10,511 nt of DNA from an uncultured Chromatiaceae bacterium (lineage in GTDB: Bacteria; Pseudomonadota; Gammaproteobacteria; Enterobacterales; Alteromonadaceae). Under the pieces are notes generated by a model that was not told the DNA's origin, did no database searches, and was given only the letters and a program-made list of their open reading frames with translations. Position numbers and translations under genes: made by a program. The first letter of the stretch is position 1. Each line of letters starts with the position of its first letter. Shown here piece by piece: positions 1-6,794 of this stretch. The DNA lies in NCBI GenBank assembly GCA_946482325.1, contig CAMLRA010000145.1, forward strand, positions 1-10,511, in the 5' to 3' direction.

Positions 1-1
1 G

Positions 2-925
2 CTCGACATGGGTTTTATCCACGACATCATAAAATTTCTGTCATTGCTGCGCAAAGATCGTCAATACCTGCTGTTCTCCGCCACGTTTTCCGATGACATC
101 AAACAGCTCACCAGCAAACTGCTGCAAAACCCGCAATCGATTAGTGTGACGCCAGAAAACAGCACCGCGGAAAAAGTTGAGCAGCAAGTCTATCAGGTGG
201 CCAAAGGCCAGAAATCCGCCACGCTGATTCAGCTCATTGCGCAAAATGACTGGAAACAGGTCCTGGTGTTTATGGCCACCAAACATGAAGCCAACCGCCT
301 GACAGACAAATTAAACGAAGCCGGCATCAGTGCCGCCGCCATCCACGGTAACAAGAGCCAAAACGCTCGTACCGCGGCGCTGGCCGGTTTTAAGTCCAAC
401 GAGATCCGTGTGCTGGTCGCCTCAGACGTCGCCGCCCGTGGCATCGACATCGCTCAGCTGCCTTATGTGGTGAACTTCACATTGCCTCGCAGTGCCGCTG
501 ATTATGTACACCGCATTGGCCGTACCGGTCGCGCCGGCATGACCGGCCTTGCCGTGTCACTGGTGTATCCGGATGAAGTCAGCCAGCTGAAACAGGTCGA
601 AAAGCTGATTGGCATGAAGATCCCACAAGGCAGCATCAAAGTCGATCCAACTTTACAGCTGAACGACAAAGAGCTGACCCAGCGGCCACCGCGTCCGCCA
701 CGGCCACAGCCAAAAGGCCCGGCCGGCGAACGTGCAGCACCGCGTCAGGGCGCACCGCGCCCACCGCGTAAACCAGCAGCCAAGACCGACGGGCAAAGCG
801 CACCATCTGGTCGTCCGGGCCAGCCACAGGGCCAGCGTCGGCCCCAGGCAAGTGGCCAGGGCCAAAACCCGGCCCGGCCACAGCAAAACCGCCCGGCCCG
901 CAAGCCACAAGGCACTTCGGCTTAA
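2..925 (+). CDS. rhlE: ATP-dependent DEAD-box RNA helicase RhlE, C-terminal part (5' end outside window)
   Basis: The reading frame is already open at the left edge and starts with Leu-Asp-Met-Gly-Phe, the residues that normally follow the DEAD motif. The N-terminal domain with the Q motif, Walker A and DEAD is therefore missing only because the window is cut. Counting from the Met at position 8, motif III (SAT) is at residues 24-26, motif V (ARGID) at 143-147 and motif VI (HRIGRTGR) at 168-175, so the second RecA-like domain is complete. From about residue 225 the protein becomes a low-complexity basic tail rich in Pro, Arg, Gln and Gly, typical of RhlE-type helicases and likely to bind RNA without a fixed fold. 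The run LLFSATFSDDIK followed by KLLxNP resembles E. coli RhlE closely. RhlE proteins unwind short RNA duplexes and act in ribosome maturation and RNA decay in the cytoplasm. The gene ends six bases before a pseudouridine synthase gene in the same frame, suggesting co-transcription. Confidence 0.92.
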   Translation, partial: LDMGFIHDIIKFLSLLRKDRQYLLFSATFSDDIKQLTSKLLQNPQSISVTPENSTAEKVEQQVYQVAKGQKSATLIQLIAQNDWKQVLVFMATKHEANRLTDKLNEAGISAAAIHGNKSQNARTAALAGFKSNEIRVLVASDVAARGIDIAQLPYVVNFTLPRSAADYVHRIGRTGRAGMTGLAVSLVYPDEVSQLKQVEKLIGMKIPQGSIKVDPTLQLNDKELTQRPPRPPRPQPKGPAGERAAPRQGAPRPPRKPAAKTDGQSAPSGRPGQPQGQRRPQASGQGQNPARPQQNRPARKPQGTSA

Positions 926-931
926 CGCCAA

Positions 932-1675
932 ATGAGCCAGCGCCAACGTCTGTGGCAACGCCTGACCGAGGCCGGTATCGCACCGGCCGCTCAGCAGGCG
1001 TTGTTGGACACCGGCCGCCTGCAACCAAATACACTGAAACTGTCACACTGGGTACAGGCGGAAACAGCACTTTGGCTGGACGGCCAACCGCTACCGCCGG
1101 TATCACCGCGACGCTATTGGGCTTACCATAAACCGGTTGGCATTGATTGCAACGTAAGGCCAGACGACCCCAATAGTATCGCAACCTTACTCCAACAGCT
1201 GCCACCCGGTGTTTTCGCAGTGGGTCGACTGGATAAAGACAGTTGTGGTTTGTTATTGCTGAGCAATGACGGCCGTTTTGCCCAAAGCCTGCTGCATCCG
1301 TCGCAACAACATCAAAAAACCTATCGGGTAGATGTCGATAAGACGGTGAGCGACGCCATGCTGCAGCAACTTCATGCCGGGATGCGTTACCAGGCCGGCC
1401 CGGCCTGGATTGATGCCAGGCCATGCCACGCGACTCTTCGCGCACCGAATCAGCTTGAATTAACCCTGACCGAAGGCAAAAACCGCCAAATCCGCTATAT
1501 GTGCAAACAGCTCGGATTAAAAGTCACCCGTCTGCAGCGCACCCACATTGGTCAGTTGTATTTACCGGAGCTTAGCGCTGGTCAGTTGCTGGAACTGCAG
1601 CCGCAGCAGGTGATGTTGGCAGCGGAAAACGCCGCAAGCGTGCGCATAACCACAGTGCCACGCCATAACCAATGA
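932..1675 (+). CDS. rluF: 23S rRNA pseudouridine synthase, RsuA/RluB/RluE/RluF family, RluF-like
   Basis: A 247-residue member of the RsuA-type pseudouridine synthases, which isomerise uridine in rRNA. The catalytic motif GRLDKDSCGLLLLSNDG is at residues 98-114 with the nucleophilic Asp at 101. HKPVGIDC (66-73) is the usual segment before it. The late motif GKNRQIRYMC (182-191) is nearer to RluF (GLNRQIRRMC) than to RsuA, RluB or RluE. E. coli RluF modifies U2604, close to the peptidyl transferase centre, but the exact target here is inferred. The N-terminal 50 residues correspond to the S4 RNA-binding domain but are weakly conserved, and the protein is shorter than the roughly 290 residues of E. 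coli RluF. The ATG lies seven bases after the last base of the rhlE stop, in the same frame, with no good ribosome binding site at the right distance, so translation probably depends on ribosomes finishing rhlE. The last 104 bp overlap the convergent transporter gene. Confidence 0.85.
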   Translation: MSQRQRLWQRLTEAGIAPAAQQALLDTGRLQPNTLKLSHWVQAETALWLDGQPLPPVSPRRYWAYHKPVGIDCNVRPDDPNSIATLLQQLPPGVFAVGRLDKDSCGLLLLSNDGRFAQSLLHPSQQHQKTYRVDVDKTVSDAMLQQLHAGMRYQAGPAWIDARPCHATLRAPNQLELTLTEGKNRQIRYMCKQLGLKVTRLQRTHIGQLYLPELSAGQLLELQPQQVMLAAENAASVRITTVPRHNQ

Positions 1676-2792
1676 TTGACCCCAGCACCACACCGCCCCA
1701 GCCTTGCCACTGCCAGAACCCATGCAGATACAAACCACCTGTGCTGGCGCCGAGGTAATAAAACACCAGATACAATGCGCTGGCGCTGGCTTTGGCCCGG
1801 GTAGCGTGTTGATTGACCCAACTGGTCGCCAGACTGTGGGTGAGGAAAAAGCCAAAAGCACTGATGAAAAAACCCAGTACGATAAACACCAGGCCCGGTA
1901 TTAAAGTACACAAAGTTCCGACCATCATAATCAACACACCCAAGGCCATGCCCTGTGGCATTGACATCCGTCGCGCCACTTTACCGGAAATGGCGGACCC
2001 CAATGTGCCGGTCAGATAAGTTAAAAACAGCAGGCCTATCCAGCCGGAACTGAGCGCATACGGTGGTTCAGCCAAGACAAATGCAATATAAGTGTATTGA
2101 TTCAAATAGATAAAAAAATTCAGGCCACCGAGCAAAAAGGTCAGTAGCAACACCGGTTGGCGCAGATGAAACCAGTTGTCTTTCAGTGCCTGGCGGGCGG
2201 AGAATTGCTTGGCTACAAAGTGCTTTGAGCTGGGCAGATAACGCCAGAACGCCAGCAAAAGCAGGATTGCGAGCAGGCTCCACAACCAGAACACCCATTG
2301 CCAGTGCCCGAGCTCGGCACTAAAACCCGCCAGCACCCGGCCGGAGATCCCACCTAACGAGCTGGCGCTGATATAGATCCCAACCGCACTCAGCAGCGCC
2401 GGCTTTTCCAGTTCCTCCCCCATGTAGGCCACAGCAATCGCCGGCAGCCCACCTAAGAAAAAGCCCTGTAAAGCGCGCCCCCACAATAAGGCACTGAACG
2501 ATTCGACCTGAGTCAGCAGCACTGTACTCAGCGTCATGCCAAGCAAACTTATCCCCAACAAAGCCCGCCGGCCTATGGCATCGGACACTGCGCTGTAGAA
2601 TAGCAGCGACAAACCGAGCGTCAGAGTGCCAATAGCATAACTCCAGCTGGCCTGCAGCGGTGTCAGCTGAAACAGCCGGCTCAGCTCAGGTAACAGTGGT
2701 TGCAACGCATGCAAATTGGCAAAAACTACCACAGCAGCAAAACTCAGTACTACCGTTACCTGCCGATATTGCCGGCTGCCTTTGCCATACAT
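1572..2792 (-). CDS. ynfM: MFS transporter of the drug:H+ antiporter (DHA1) type, YnfM-like
   Basis: A 406-residue protein with about twelve hydrophobic helices, the size of a standard major facilitator carrier in the inner membrane. The loop between helices 2 and 3 carries the MFS signature SDAIGRR (residues 70-76). GIYISASSLGGISGRVLAGF (138-157) and the segments around LTYLTGT (257-263) and ASALYLVFYYLG (337-348) closely follow E. coli YnfM, a putative exporter. The substrate cannot be read from the sequence. I chose the ATG at 2792 because GGAG (2802-2805 on this strand) precedes it by nine bases. A TTG 14 codons upstream keeps the frame but has no ribosome binding site. Helix 12 and the Ala/Pro-rich C-terminal tail are encoded in DNA that also codes, on the other strand, for the end of the pseudouridine synthase. 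No terminator hairpin is visible between the two convergent genes. It is divergent from the DUF885 gene. Membership of the superfamily is sure; the symbol is less so. Confidence 0.87.
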   Translation of the reverse strand: MYGKGSRQYRQVTVVLSFAAVVVFANLHALQPLLPELSRLFQLTPLQASWSYAIGTLTLGLSLLFYSAVSDAIGRRALLGISLLGMTLSTVLLTQVESFSALLWGRALQGFFLGGLPAIAVAYMGEELEKPALLSAVGIYISASSLGGISGRVLAGFSAELGHWQWVFWLWSLLAILLLLAFWRYLPSSKHFVAKQFSARQALKDNWFHLRQPVLLLTFLLGGLNFFIYLNQYTYIAFVLAEPPYALSSGWIGLLFLTYLTGTLGSAISGKVARRMSMPQGMALGVLIMMVGTLCTLIPGLVFIVLGFFISAFGFFLTHSLATSWVNQHATRAKASASALYLVFYYLGASTGGLYLHGFWQWQGWGGVVLGSIIGYGVALWLCARLRRFPLPTSPAAAAVPATDQR

Positions 2793-2926
2793 CAGTTCAT
2801 ACTCCAAAACGCCGACCACTGAGGAACCGGACAAGCTGGCCGGCAGTTGCGGCCGGAAGTCATGCGGTTGCTGCCAAAAAGTGTATGATAACGACTTTTC
2901 TGCGTTTGATCTCTGAGGACTTTTCC
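2793..2926. promoter_or_regulatory. Divergent intergenic region between MFS and DUF885 genes
   Basis: This 134-bp gap must hold the start signals of both divergent genes. On the + strand TATGAT (2884-2889) matches the -10 consensus at five of six positions and would start transcription near 2896, about 30 bases before the DUF885 ATG. However, no good -35 element sits 16-18 bp upstream. On the minus strand I see no convincing promoter. A small inverted repeat CCGGC...GCCGG (2840-2856) is present, but this word is common throughout the window. GAGG (2915-2918) is the ribosome binding site of the DUF885 gene and GGAG (2802-2805, minus strand) that of the transporter. Confidence 0.4.
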
Positions 2927-4798
2927 ATGCGTTTATCTCTGTGTGCGCTGGCCATCACCACTGCACTGCTGGGCGGCTGCAAGCCGGCACCAGACACAGC
3001 CACTGTTGCCGCTGCGGCTCCAACCGTTACAGCTGCCACCACCAACAGCCCCTACGCCAAAGACTATTATCAGGCCGCGACTCAGGCACTGTTTCAGGCT
3101 CGTCCACTCAGCGCGTCGGCTTACAGCCTGAGCGAAGCACAAGTCGGCAAGCCATTTGCTGCCGAGATGGAATTTTATAACAGCAGCCGCGAAAACGCGT
3201 TGCGTCAAAGCATGAGCGACAACGCCAAAGCATTAAGCGCACTGCCACTGCCAGAGTTGCCACAGGATGCCATCAGTCAGCAGGTGATGACGAATATCCT
3301 GGCGTTTTATGCCGGCGACAGCAGATTCCCACAAGGTTATATTGATATGTGGATGGGCCATTCGCCATTTATTGTCAACCAAATCAATGGCCCGACCATC
3401 GATATGCCGGGCGCTTTATTAAATTCACACCCGATCAATAACGCCCAGGATGCGCAAAATTATCTGCAGCGGCTCAGTCAGTTTGGTCCGGCGCTGAGCT
3501 CTGTTGGCGATAAATTCAGTACCGATTTAACCAGTGGCTGGTTGCCACCACGGGTGTTGCTGGATAAGTCGCTGAAAATTCTCGGTACATATGCGCAAGC
3601 GGATGCCAAGGCGCATAGCCTGTATCTGGATTTTTCAAAAAAACTCAACGCAGTGGACGAGATAGACGCCACCCGCAAAGCCGAACTACTCAACAAAGCC
3701 GCAGAATTAGTTAGCACTGTCGTTGCGCCGGCTTATCAGCAGCTGCATGACAAAGTCAAAGCGGCACTGCCCAATGCCCGGATTGAAGCCGGTATCTGGG
3801 CGCAGCCAAATGGCAGTGAATTCTATGCCTACTCAGTGCGCCAGCTTGGTGACACCAACTTAACACCGGAACAAATCCACCAGATTGGTCTGGACGAAGT
3901 GGCGCGCATCACCAAAGCCATGGATAAGATCCTCAAGGCTAATGGCTACAGCGAAGGCAGCGTTGGTGACCGCATGGCGGCATTAAATGAAGAGCCACGC
4001 TTTTTATACGAAGATTCAGACGCCGGCCGTGCTCAGCTGCTGGCCGACTTAAACGGTTATATCAAAGAGATGGATGGCCGCATCAGCGAGCAATTTAAAA
4101 CCCGGCCGCCTTATGCGGTTGAAGTGCGGCGTATTCCGGTAGAAATTCAGGACAGTGCCGCCGGCGGTCAATATACGTCACCGGCTATTGACGGCAGCAA
4201 GCCGGGTATTTATTGGATCAATCTGGCCGACATGAAAGCCAACGCCAAATTTGATTTAAAAACCCTGACTTACCATGAAGCCAACCCGGGCCATCATTGG
4301 CAGATCGCACTGAATCTGGCGCAGGAACAATTACCGCTGCTGCAACGCATCGCACCGTATAACGCTTATGCCGAAGGCTGGGGTCTGTATTCTGAACTGG
4401 TTGCTGCCGAGATGGGCATGTATAAAAACGACCCCTTTGGTGATTTAGGCCGGTTAAAAGCCGAGCTGTTCCGCTCTGTACGTTTAGTGGTCGATACTGG
4501 TCTGCATGCGAAAAAATGGACCCGCGAGCAAGCCATTCAGTACATGGCATCGACCACCGGCACTGCATCGTCGGATGTGATCAGTGAAATCGAGCGCTAT
4601 ATGGCCTGGCCTGGACAGGCGCTCGGCTATAAACTTGGCATGCTGAAAATTGTCGAACTGCGCGAAAAAGCCCGCACCGCGCTGGGCGACAAATTTGATA
4701 TCCGCGCTTTCCATGACATGGTGTTGCTGGGCGGTGCTATGCCGATGCAGATCCTCGAACAGCAAACCGATCAGTGGATCAAACAACAGCAGCAGTAA
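2927..4798 (+). CDS. DUF885 family lipoprotein, probable metallopeptidase-like envelope protein
   Basis: A 623-residue protein of the DUF885 family (Pfam PF05960), which is common in gammaproteobacteria and has usually been left without a defined substrate. Residues 1-18 are a lipoprotein signal peptide ending in LLGGC, so Cys18 is the likely lipidated residue. Lys at +2 rather than Asp suggests the outer membrane. A flexible Ala/Thr/Pro linker follows to about residue 42. The conserved core carries HEANPGHH at 450-457, then YAEGWGLYSE at 481-490. This gives a spaced HE...HH motif plus a downstream Glu483, which resembles a zinc site and makes a peptidase role likely but not proved. DTGLHAKKW (523-531) is also typical. 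The ATG at 2927 is chosen because GAGG lies eight bases upstream and the signal peptide begins there. The open frame extends further left only by running antisense through the transporter gene. A hairpin terminator follows the stop. Confidence 0.85.
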   Translation: MRLSLCALAITTALLGGCKPAPDTATVAAAAPTVTAATTNSPYAKDYYQAATQALFQARPLSASAYSLSEAQVGKPFAAEMEFYNSSRENALRQSMSDNAKALSALPLPELPQDAISQQVMTNILAFYAGDSRFPQGYIDMWMGHSPFIVNQINGPTIDMPGALLNSHPINNAQDAQNYLQRLSQFGPALSSVGDKFSTDLTSGWLPPRVLLDKSLKILGTYAQADAKAHSLYLDFSKKLNAVDEIDATRKAELLNKAAELVSTVVAPAYQQLHDKVKAALPNARIEAGIWAQPNGSEFYAYSVRQLGDTNLTPEQIHQIGLDEVARITKAMDKILKANGYSEGSVGDRMAALNEEPRFLYEDSDAGRAQLLADLNGYIKEMDGRISEQFKTRPPYAVEVRRIPVEIQDSAAGGQYTSPAIDGSKPGIYWINLADMKANAKFDLKTLTYHEANPGHHWQIALNLAQEQLPLLQRIAPYNAYAEGWGLYSELVAAEMGMYKNDPFGDLGRLKAELFRSVRLVVDTGLHAKKWTREQAIQYMASTTGTASSDVISEIERYMAWPGQALGYKLGMLKIVELREKARTALGDKFDIRAFHDMVLLGGAMPMQILEQQTDQWIKQQQQ

Positions 4799-4805
4799 CC
4801 GCTTG

Positions 4806-4840
4806 ACCAGCCTGTGATTTTGCCGCAGGCTGGTTGTATT
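4806..4840 (+). terminator. Probable rho-independent terminator after the DUF885 gene
   Basis: ACCAGCCTG (4806-4814) pairs perfectly with CAGGCTGGT (4826-4834) across an 11-base loop, and a G-T pair and a G-C pair can extend the stem inward. The T-run that follows is short and broken (TTGTATT), so termination may be incomplete and let some transcripts reach the small membrane-protein gene at 4875. Confidence 0.6.
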
Positions 4841-4874
4841 GAATCTGCAATAAATACCACGAAGGAATGTCCTG

Positions 4875-5273
4875 ATGCTCACCAACCAGCAAGAATGGCT
4901 GCAGCTGCAGCAAAGTTACGACCAGATGGAAAAACATGCGTTGTGGCTACGGCTGTTATGCCTGACCTTGTGGCTCTGGCTGGTGCAAACGGAAAGTACG
5001 GTGGTGTTGCAGGCCGGCCTGATTGGTTTTTGCTGGCTGAATGAAGCACTGTGGAAAGCACAGCAAGACCGTGCCGGTGCGCGTTTGCTGGCGTTAGAGG
5101 CGGCCATGCGTGAAGGGCTGGAGATCGCCTGTCAGTGGCAGAGCAGCTGGCAGGCGCAAAGACCAGGCATCGCCGGTCTGATTGGCGGTTATATCAAAGC
5201 CGGCTTAAAACCAACGGTTGCGGTCAGTTATCTGATCCTGACCGGCGCCAGTGTGTACCGGTATCTGTTTTAG
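4875..5273 (+). CDS. Small hypothetical membrane protein, unrecognised
   Basis: I do not recognise this 132-residue protein. It has an amphipathic Gln-rich start (1-20), a Trp/Leu-rich hydrophobic segment at about 22-37, a second at about 40-58, and a charged central helix (59-95) containing DRAGARLLALEAAMREGLE. A third hydrophobic stretch at the C terminus (about 114-131) ends in YRYLF. Two or three membrane helices with a cytoplasmic or periplasmic helical middle are therefore likely. The start is well supported: AAGGA (4862-4866) lies eight bases before the ATG. It sits between the terminator of the DUF885 gene and a strong bidirectional terminator, so it is either a single-gene unit or reached by readthrough. 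Codon use looks like that of its neighbours. No function can be named. Confidence 0.75.
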   Translation: MLTNQQEWLQLQQSYDQMEKHALWLRLLCLTLWLWLVQTESTVVLQAGLIGFCWLNEALWKAQQDRAGARLLALEAAMREGLEIACQWQSSWQAQRPGIAGLIGGYIKAGLKPTVAVSYLILTGASVYRYLF

Positions 5274-5293
5274 TCCTTCGTTACTTGAAAGCC

Positions 5294-5320
5294 AAAAGCC
5301 TGACATGCGTCAGGCTTTTT
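5294..5320. terminator. Bidirectional rho-independent terminator shared by convergent genes
   Basis: AAAAGCCTGAC (5294-5304) and GTCAGGCTTTT (5309-5319) form a perfect 11-bp stem with a four-base ATGC loop. A T-run ends it on the + strand (TTTTT, 5316-5320), and the A-run at 5294-5297 gives a T-run on the minus strand. It serves both the small membrane-protein gene (+) and paeA (-). The right arm contains the stop codon of paeA (TGA, 5312-5310 on the minus strand), so the hairpin lies partly inside that coding sequence. Confidence 0.85.
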
Positions 5321-6608
5321 CGTCCGCTTTGATTTTGGTCACCAGCAACTGGTCGATTTTGTAGCTGTCGATATCCACCACTTCAAACTTGTACCCGCAG
5401 TAATTGACCGAATCGGTGCGTTTGGGAATTTTACGCAGCATATACATCATAAAACCTGCGATAGTTTCGTAGTTTTCCTGATCGGGAAAAGCGTCAATAC
5501 CGAGCGAGCGCATCACATCATCCAGTGGCGTCAAACCTTCAACCAGCCAGGAATCATCGTCACGTTTAACGATTTGTTCTTCTTCCGAATGTACCAGTTC
5601 GCCCATCACGATACTCATCACGTCTTTGAGCGTGATCATGCCGACCACCATGGCGTATTCGTTCAGGATCACCGCAAAATCGACGCCGCTGCTTTTAAAA
5701 TGCTCCAGCACTTCATAGAGCGACAAAGTATCCGGAATAATCAGCGGCGTGTGCAACATGCCAGGATGCGTGATGGAAATTGGCAAGCCATTTAACACCT
5801 GCACTAACAGTTCCCTTGATTCGATGTAACCGACAACCCGATCCAGACTCGCGTCACAAACCAGAAAACGCGCATGCGGTGAATCCAGTAATTTTTGCCG
5901 GATACTGTCCTCATCTTCCCCCAAAATAAAATACACCAGGCTTTCCCGCGTGGTCATGGCAGAAGTGACAGTGCGCTGCTCCATATCAAAGACGTTTTCC
6001 AGCAGCTTGTGTTCCTGATGCTGCAGTACACCGGCTTCTGCGCCCTCATCCACCATCGAAATAATATCTTCCGGTGTGATTTGATCTTTGCGATGGATCG
6101 GCACATTAAACAAACGGAACACCAGATTCGCCACGCTGTTAAATAAAAACACTAAGGGTTTTAGCAGCACCAGCAAGGTCAGAATAGGCCGCACCACGAC
6201 CAGTGCCACTTGTTCCGGCGCCAGCATCGCCAGCCGTTTTGGCATTAAATCAGCAAACAAAATAAACAACGTCGTGACCAGCAGCACCGACAACGCAAAA
6301 CTTACATTTTCCAGCCAGACACCGTCATAAGCGCCGCGCAGTAAATCGGCAATATACGGCGTAAAAGCCGCTTCACCGAGAATACCGCCGAGAATCGCCA
6401 CGGCATTGAGACCAATCTGCACTATGGTGAAAAAATTACCGGGATGTTGTTGCAGTTCCAGCACCTGACTGGCGCGGGTTTCGCCATCTGCAGCCAGCTG
6501 GCGCAAACGCAATTTACGCGCCGCCGCCAGCGCAATTTCAGACATGGAGAAAAATGCGCTGATCGTAATCAGCAGTAAAATGATAAAGATATGTTCAGCT
6601 AACGACAT
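5310..6608 (-). CDS. paeA: PaeA (YtfL)-type DUF21/CBS/CorC-HlyC membrane protein, putative polyamine exporter
   Basis: A 432-residue protein with the full domain order of this family: DUF21 (CNNM) membrane domain at about 1-195 with several hydrophobic helices, a CBS pair at about 210-330, and a CorC/HlyC transporter-associated domain at about 345-428. SAFFSMSEIALAAARK (17-32), VQIGLNAVAILGGI (63-76) and IPKRTDSVNYCGYKFEVVDI (394-413) closely track E. coli YtfL. That protein was renamed PaeA because in Salmonella and E. coli it promotes export of cadaverine and putrescine. Related proteins were earlier linked to Mg/Co efflux, so the substrate here is inferred. I start it at the ATG at 6608, with AAAGG (6616-6620) seven bases upstream and a membrane domain that begins like its relatives. 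An in-frame ATG at 6698 would add 30 residues not expected for the family. The stop lies inside a bidirectional terminator. Confidence 0.88.
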   Translation of the reverse strand: MSLAEHIFIILLLITISAFFSMSEIALAAARKLRLRQLAADGETRASQVLELQQHPGNFFTIVQIGLNAVAILGGILGEAAFTPYIADLLRGAYDGVWLENVSFALSVLLVTTLFILFADLMPKRLAMLAPEQVALVVVRPILTLLVLLKPLVFLFNSVANLVFRLFNVPIHRKDQITPEDIISMVDEGAEAGVLQHQEHKLLENVFDMEQRTVTSAMTTRESLVYFILGEDEDSIRQKLLDSPHARFLVCDASLDRVVGYIESRELLVQVLNGLPISITHPGMLHTPLIIPDTLSLYEVLEHFKSSGVDFAVILNEYAMVVGMITLKDVMSIVMGELVHSEEEQIVKRDDDSWLVEGLTPLDDVMRSLGIDAFPDQENYETIAGFMMYMLRKIPKRTDSVNYCGYKFEVVDIDSYKIDQLLVTKIKADEKA

Positions 6609-6636
6609 GGATCTGCCTTTTACTTGGACTGGTTCT

Positions 6637-6670
6637 AAAGTAGCAACCTTCTCTGACAACCGAATGACAA
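6637..6670 (-). promoter_or_regulatory. Candidate PhoB box and promoter directly upstream of paeA
   Basis: Read on the minus strand, 6670-6653 is TTGTCATTCGGTTGTCAG, two copies of TTGTCA exactly 11 bp apart. The longer repeat CGGTTGTCA occurs at 6673-6665 and 6662-6654. This fits the known Pho box layout, CTGTCAT repeats on one face of the helix with a four-base spacer; one half-site of the E. coli phoA box also reads TTGTCA. Ten bases further downstream is TACTTT (6642-6637), which keeps the three most conserved bases of a -10 element. That is the box-to--10 distance I recall for phoA. Transcription would start near 6630, leaving a leader of about 20 bases that holds the paeA ribosome binding site. 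Against it, the spacer TCGG is not AT-rich and the -10 is poor. Confidence 0.45.
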
Positions 6671-6715
6671 CCGCCTTTTCATTGTCATACAGGCGCATTA
6701 TGCACCTGAGTCAGC

Positions 6716-6744
6716 AGTATAGGCGGTTAATTGTTTTATTTCAG
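6716..6744 (-). promoter_or_regulatory. Candidate sigma70 promoter upstream of paeA
   Basis: On the minus strand CTGAAA (6744-6739, four of six matches to the -35 consensus) is followed after exactly 17 bp by TATACT (6721-6716, five of six matches to the -10). Transcription would begin near 6709 and give a leader of about 100 bases that passes through the candidate Pho box. It would also place an in-frame ATG (6698) with AGG six bases before it close to the 5' end. Confidence 0.5.
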
Positions 6745-6794
6745 CTGGTTATCGCTGAGGATACTCTGTCACTGTAGGAGTTATACCCACGCTC

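Noticed and set aside
225..925. Pro/Arg/Gln/Gly-rich tail of rhlE as a DNA repeat array or inserted element
   Set aside because: It covers only the 3' part of this span, stays in frame, has no regular DNA unit, and such basic tails are normal for RhlE proteins.
636..1445. Long minus-strand open frame (about 270 codons) opposite rhlE and the synthase gene
   Set aside because: It is antisense to two well-supported genes, and its length follows from the GC-rich low-complexity tail of rhlE, which lacks stops on the other strand. It shows no recognisable domain.
2793..2834. 14-residue N-terminal extension of the MFS transporter from a TTG
   Set aside because: There is no ribosome binding site before the TTG, while the ATG at 2792 has GGAG at good spacing.
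2840..2856. Inverted repeat CCGGC...GCCGG in the divergent promoter region as an operator
   Set aside because: Only five base pairs, built from a word that is common everywhere in the window.
2660..2926. 89-codon upstream extension of the DUF885 frame
   Set aside because: It runs antisense through the start of the transporter gene, whereas the ATG at 2927 has a ribosome binding site and begins a lipoprotein signal peptide.
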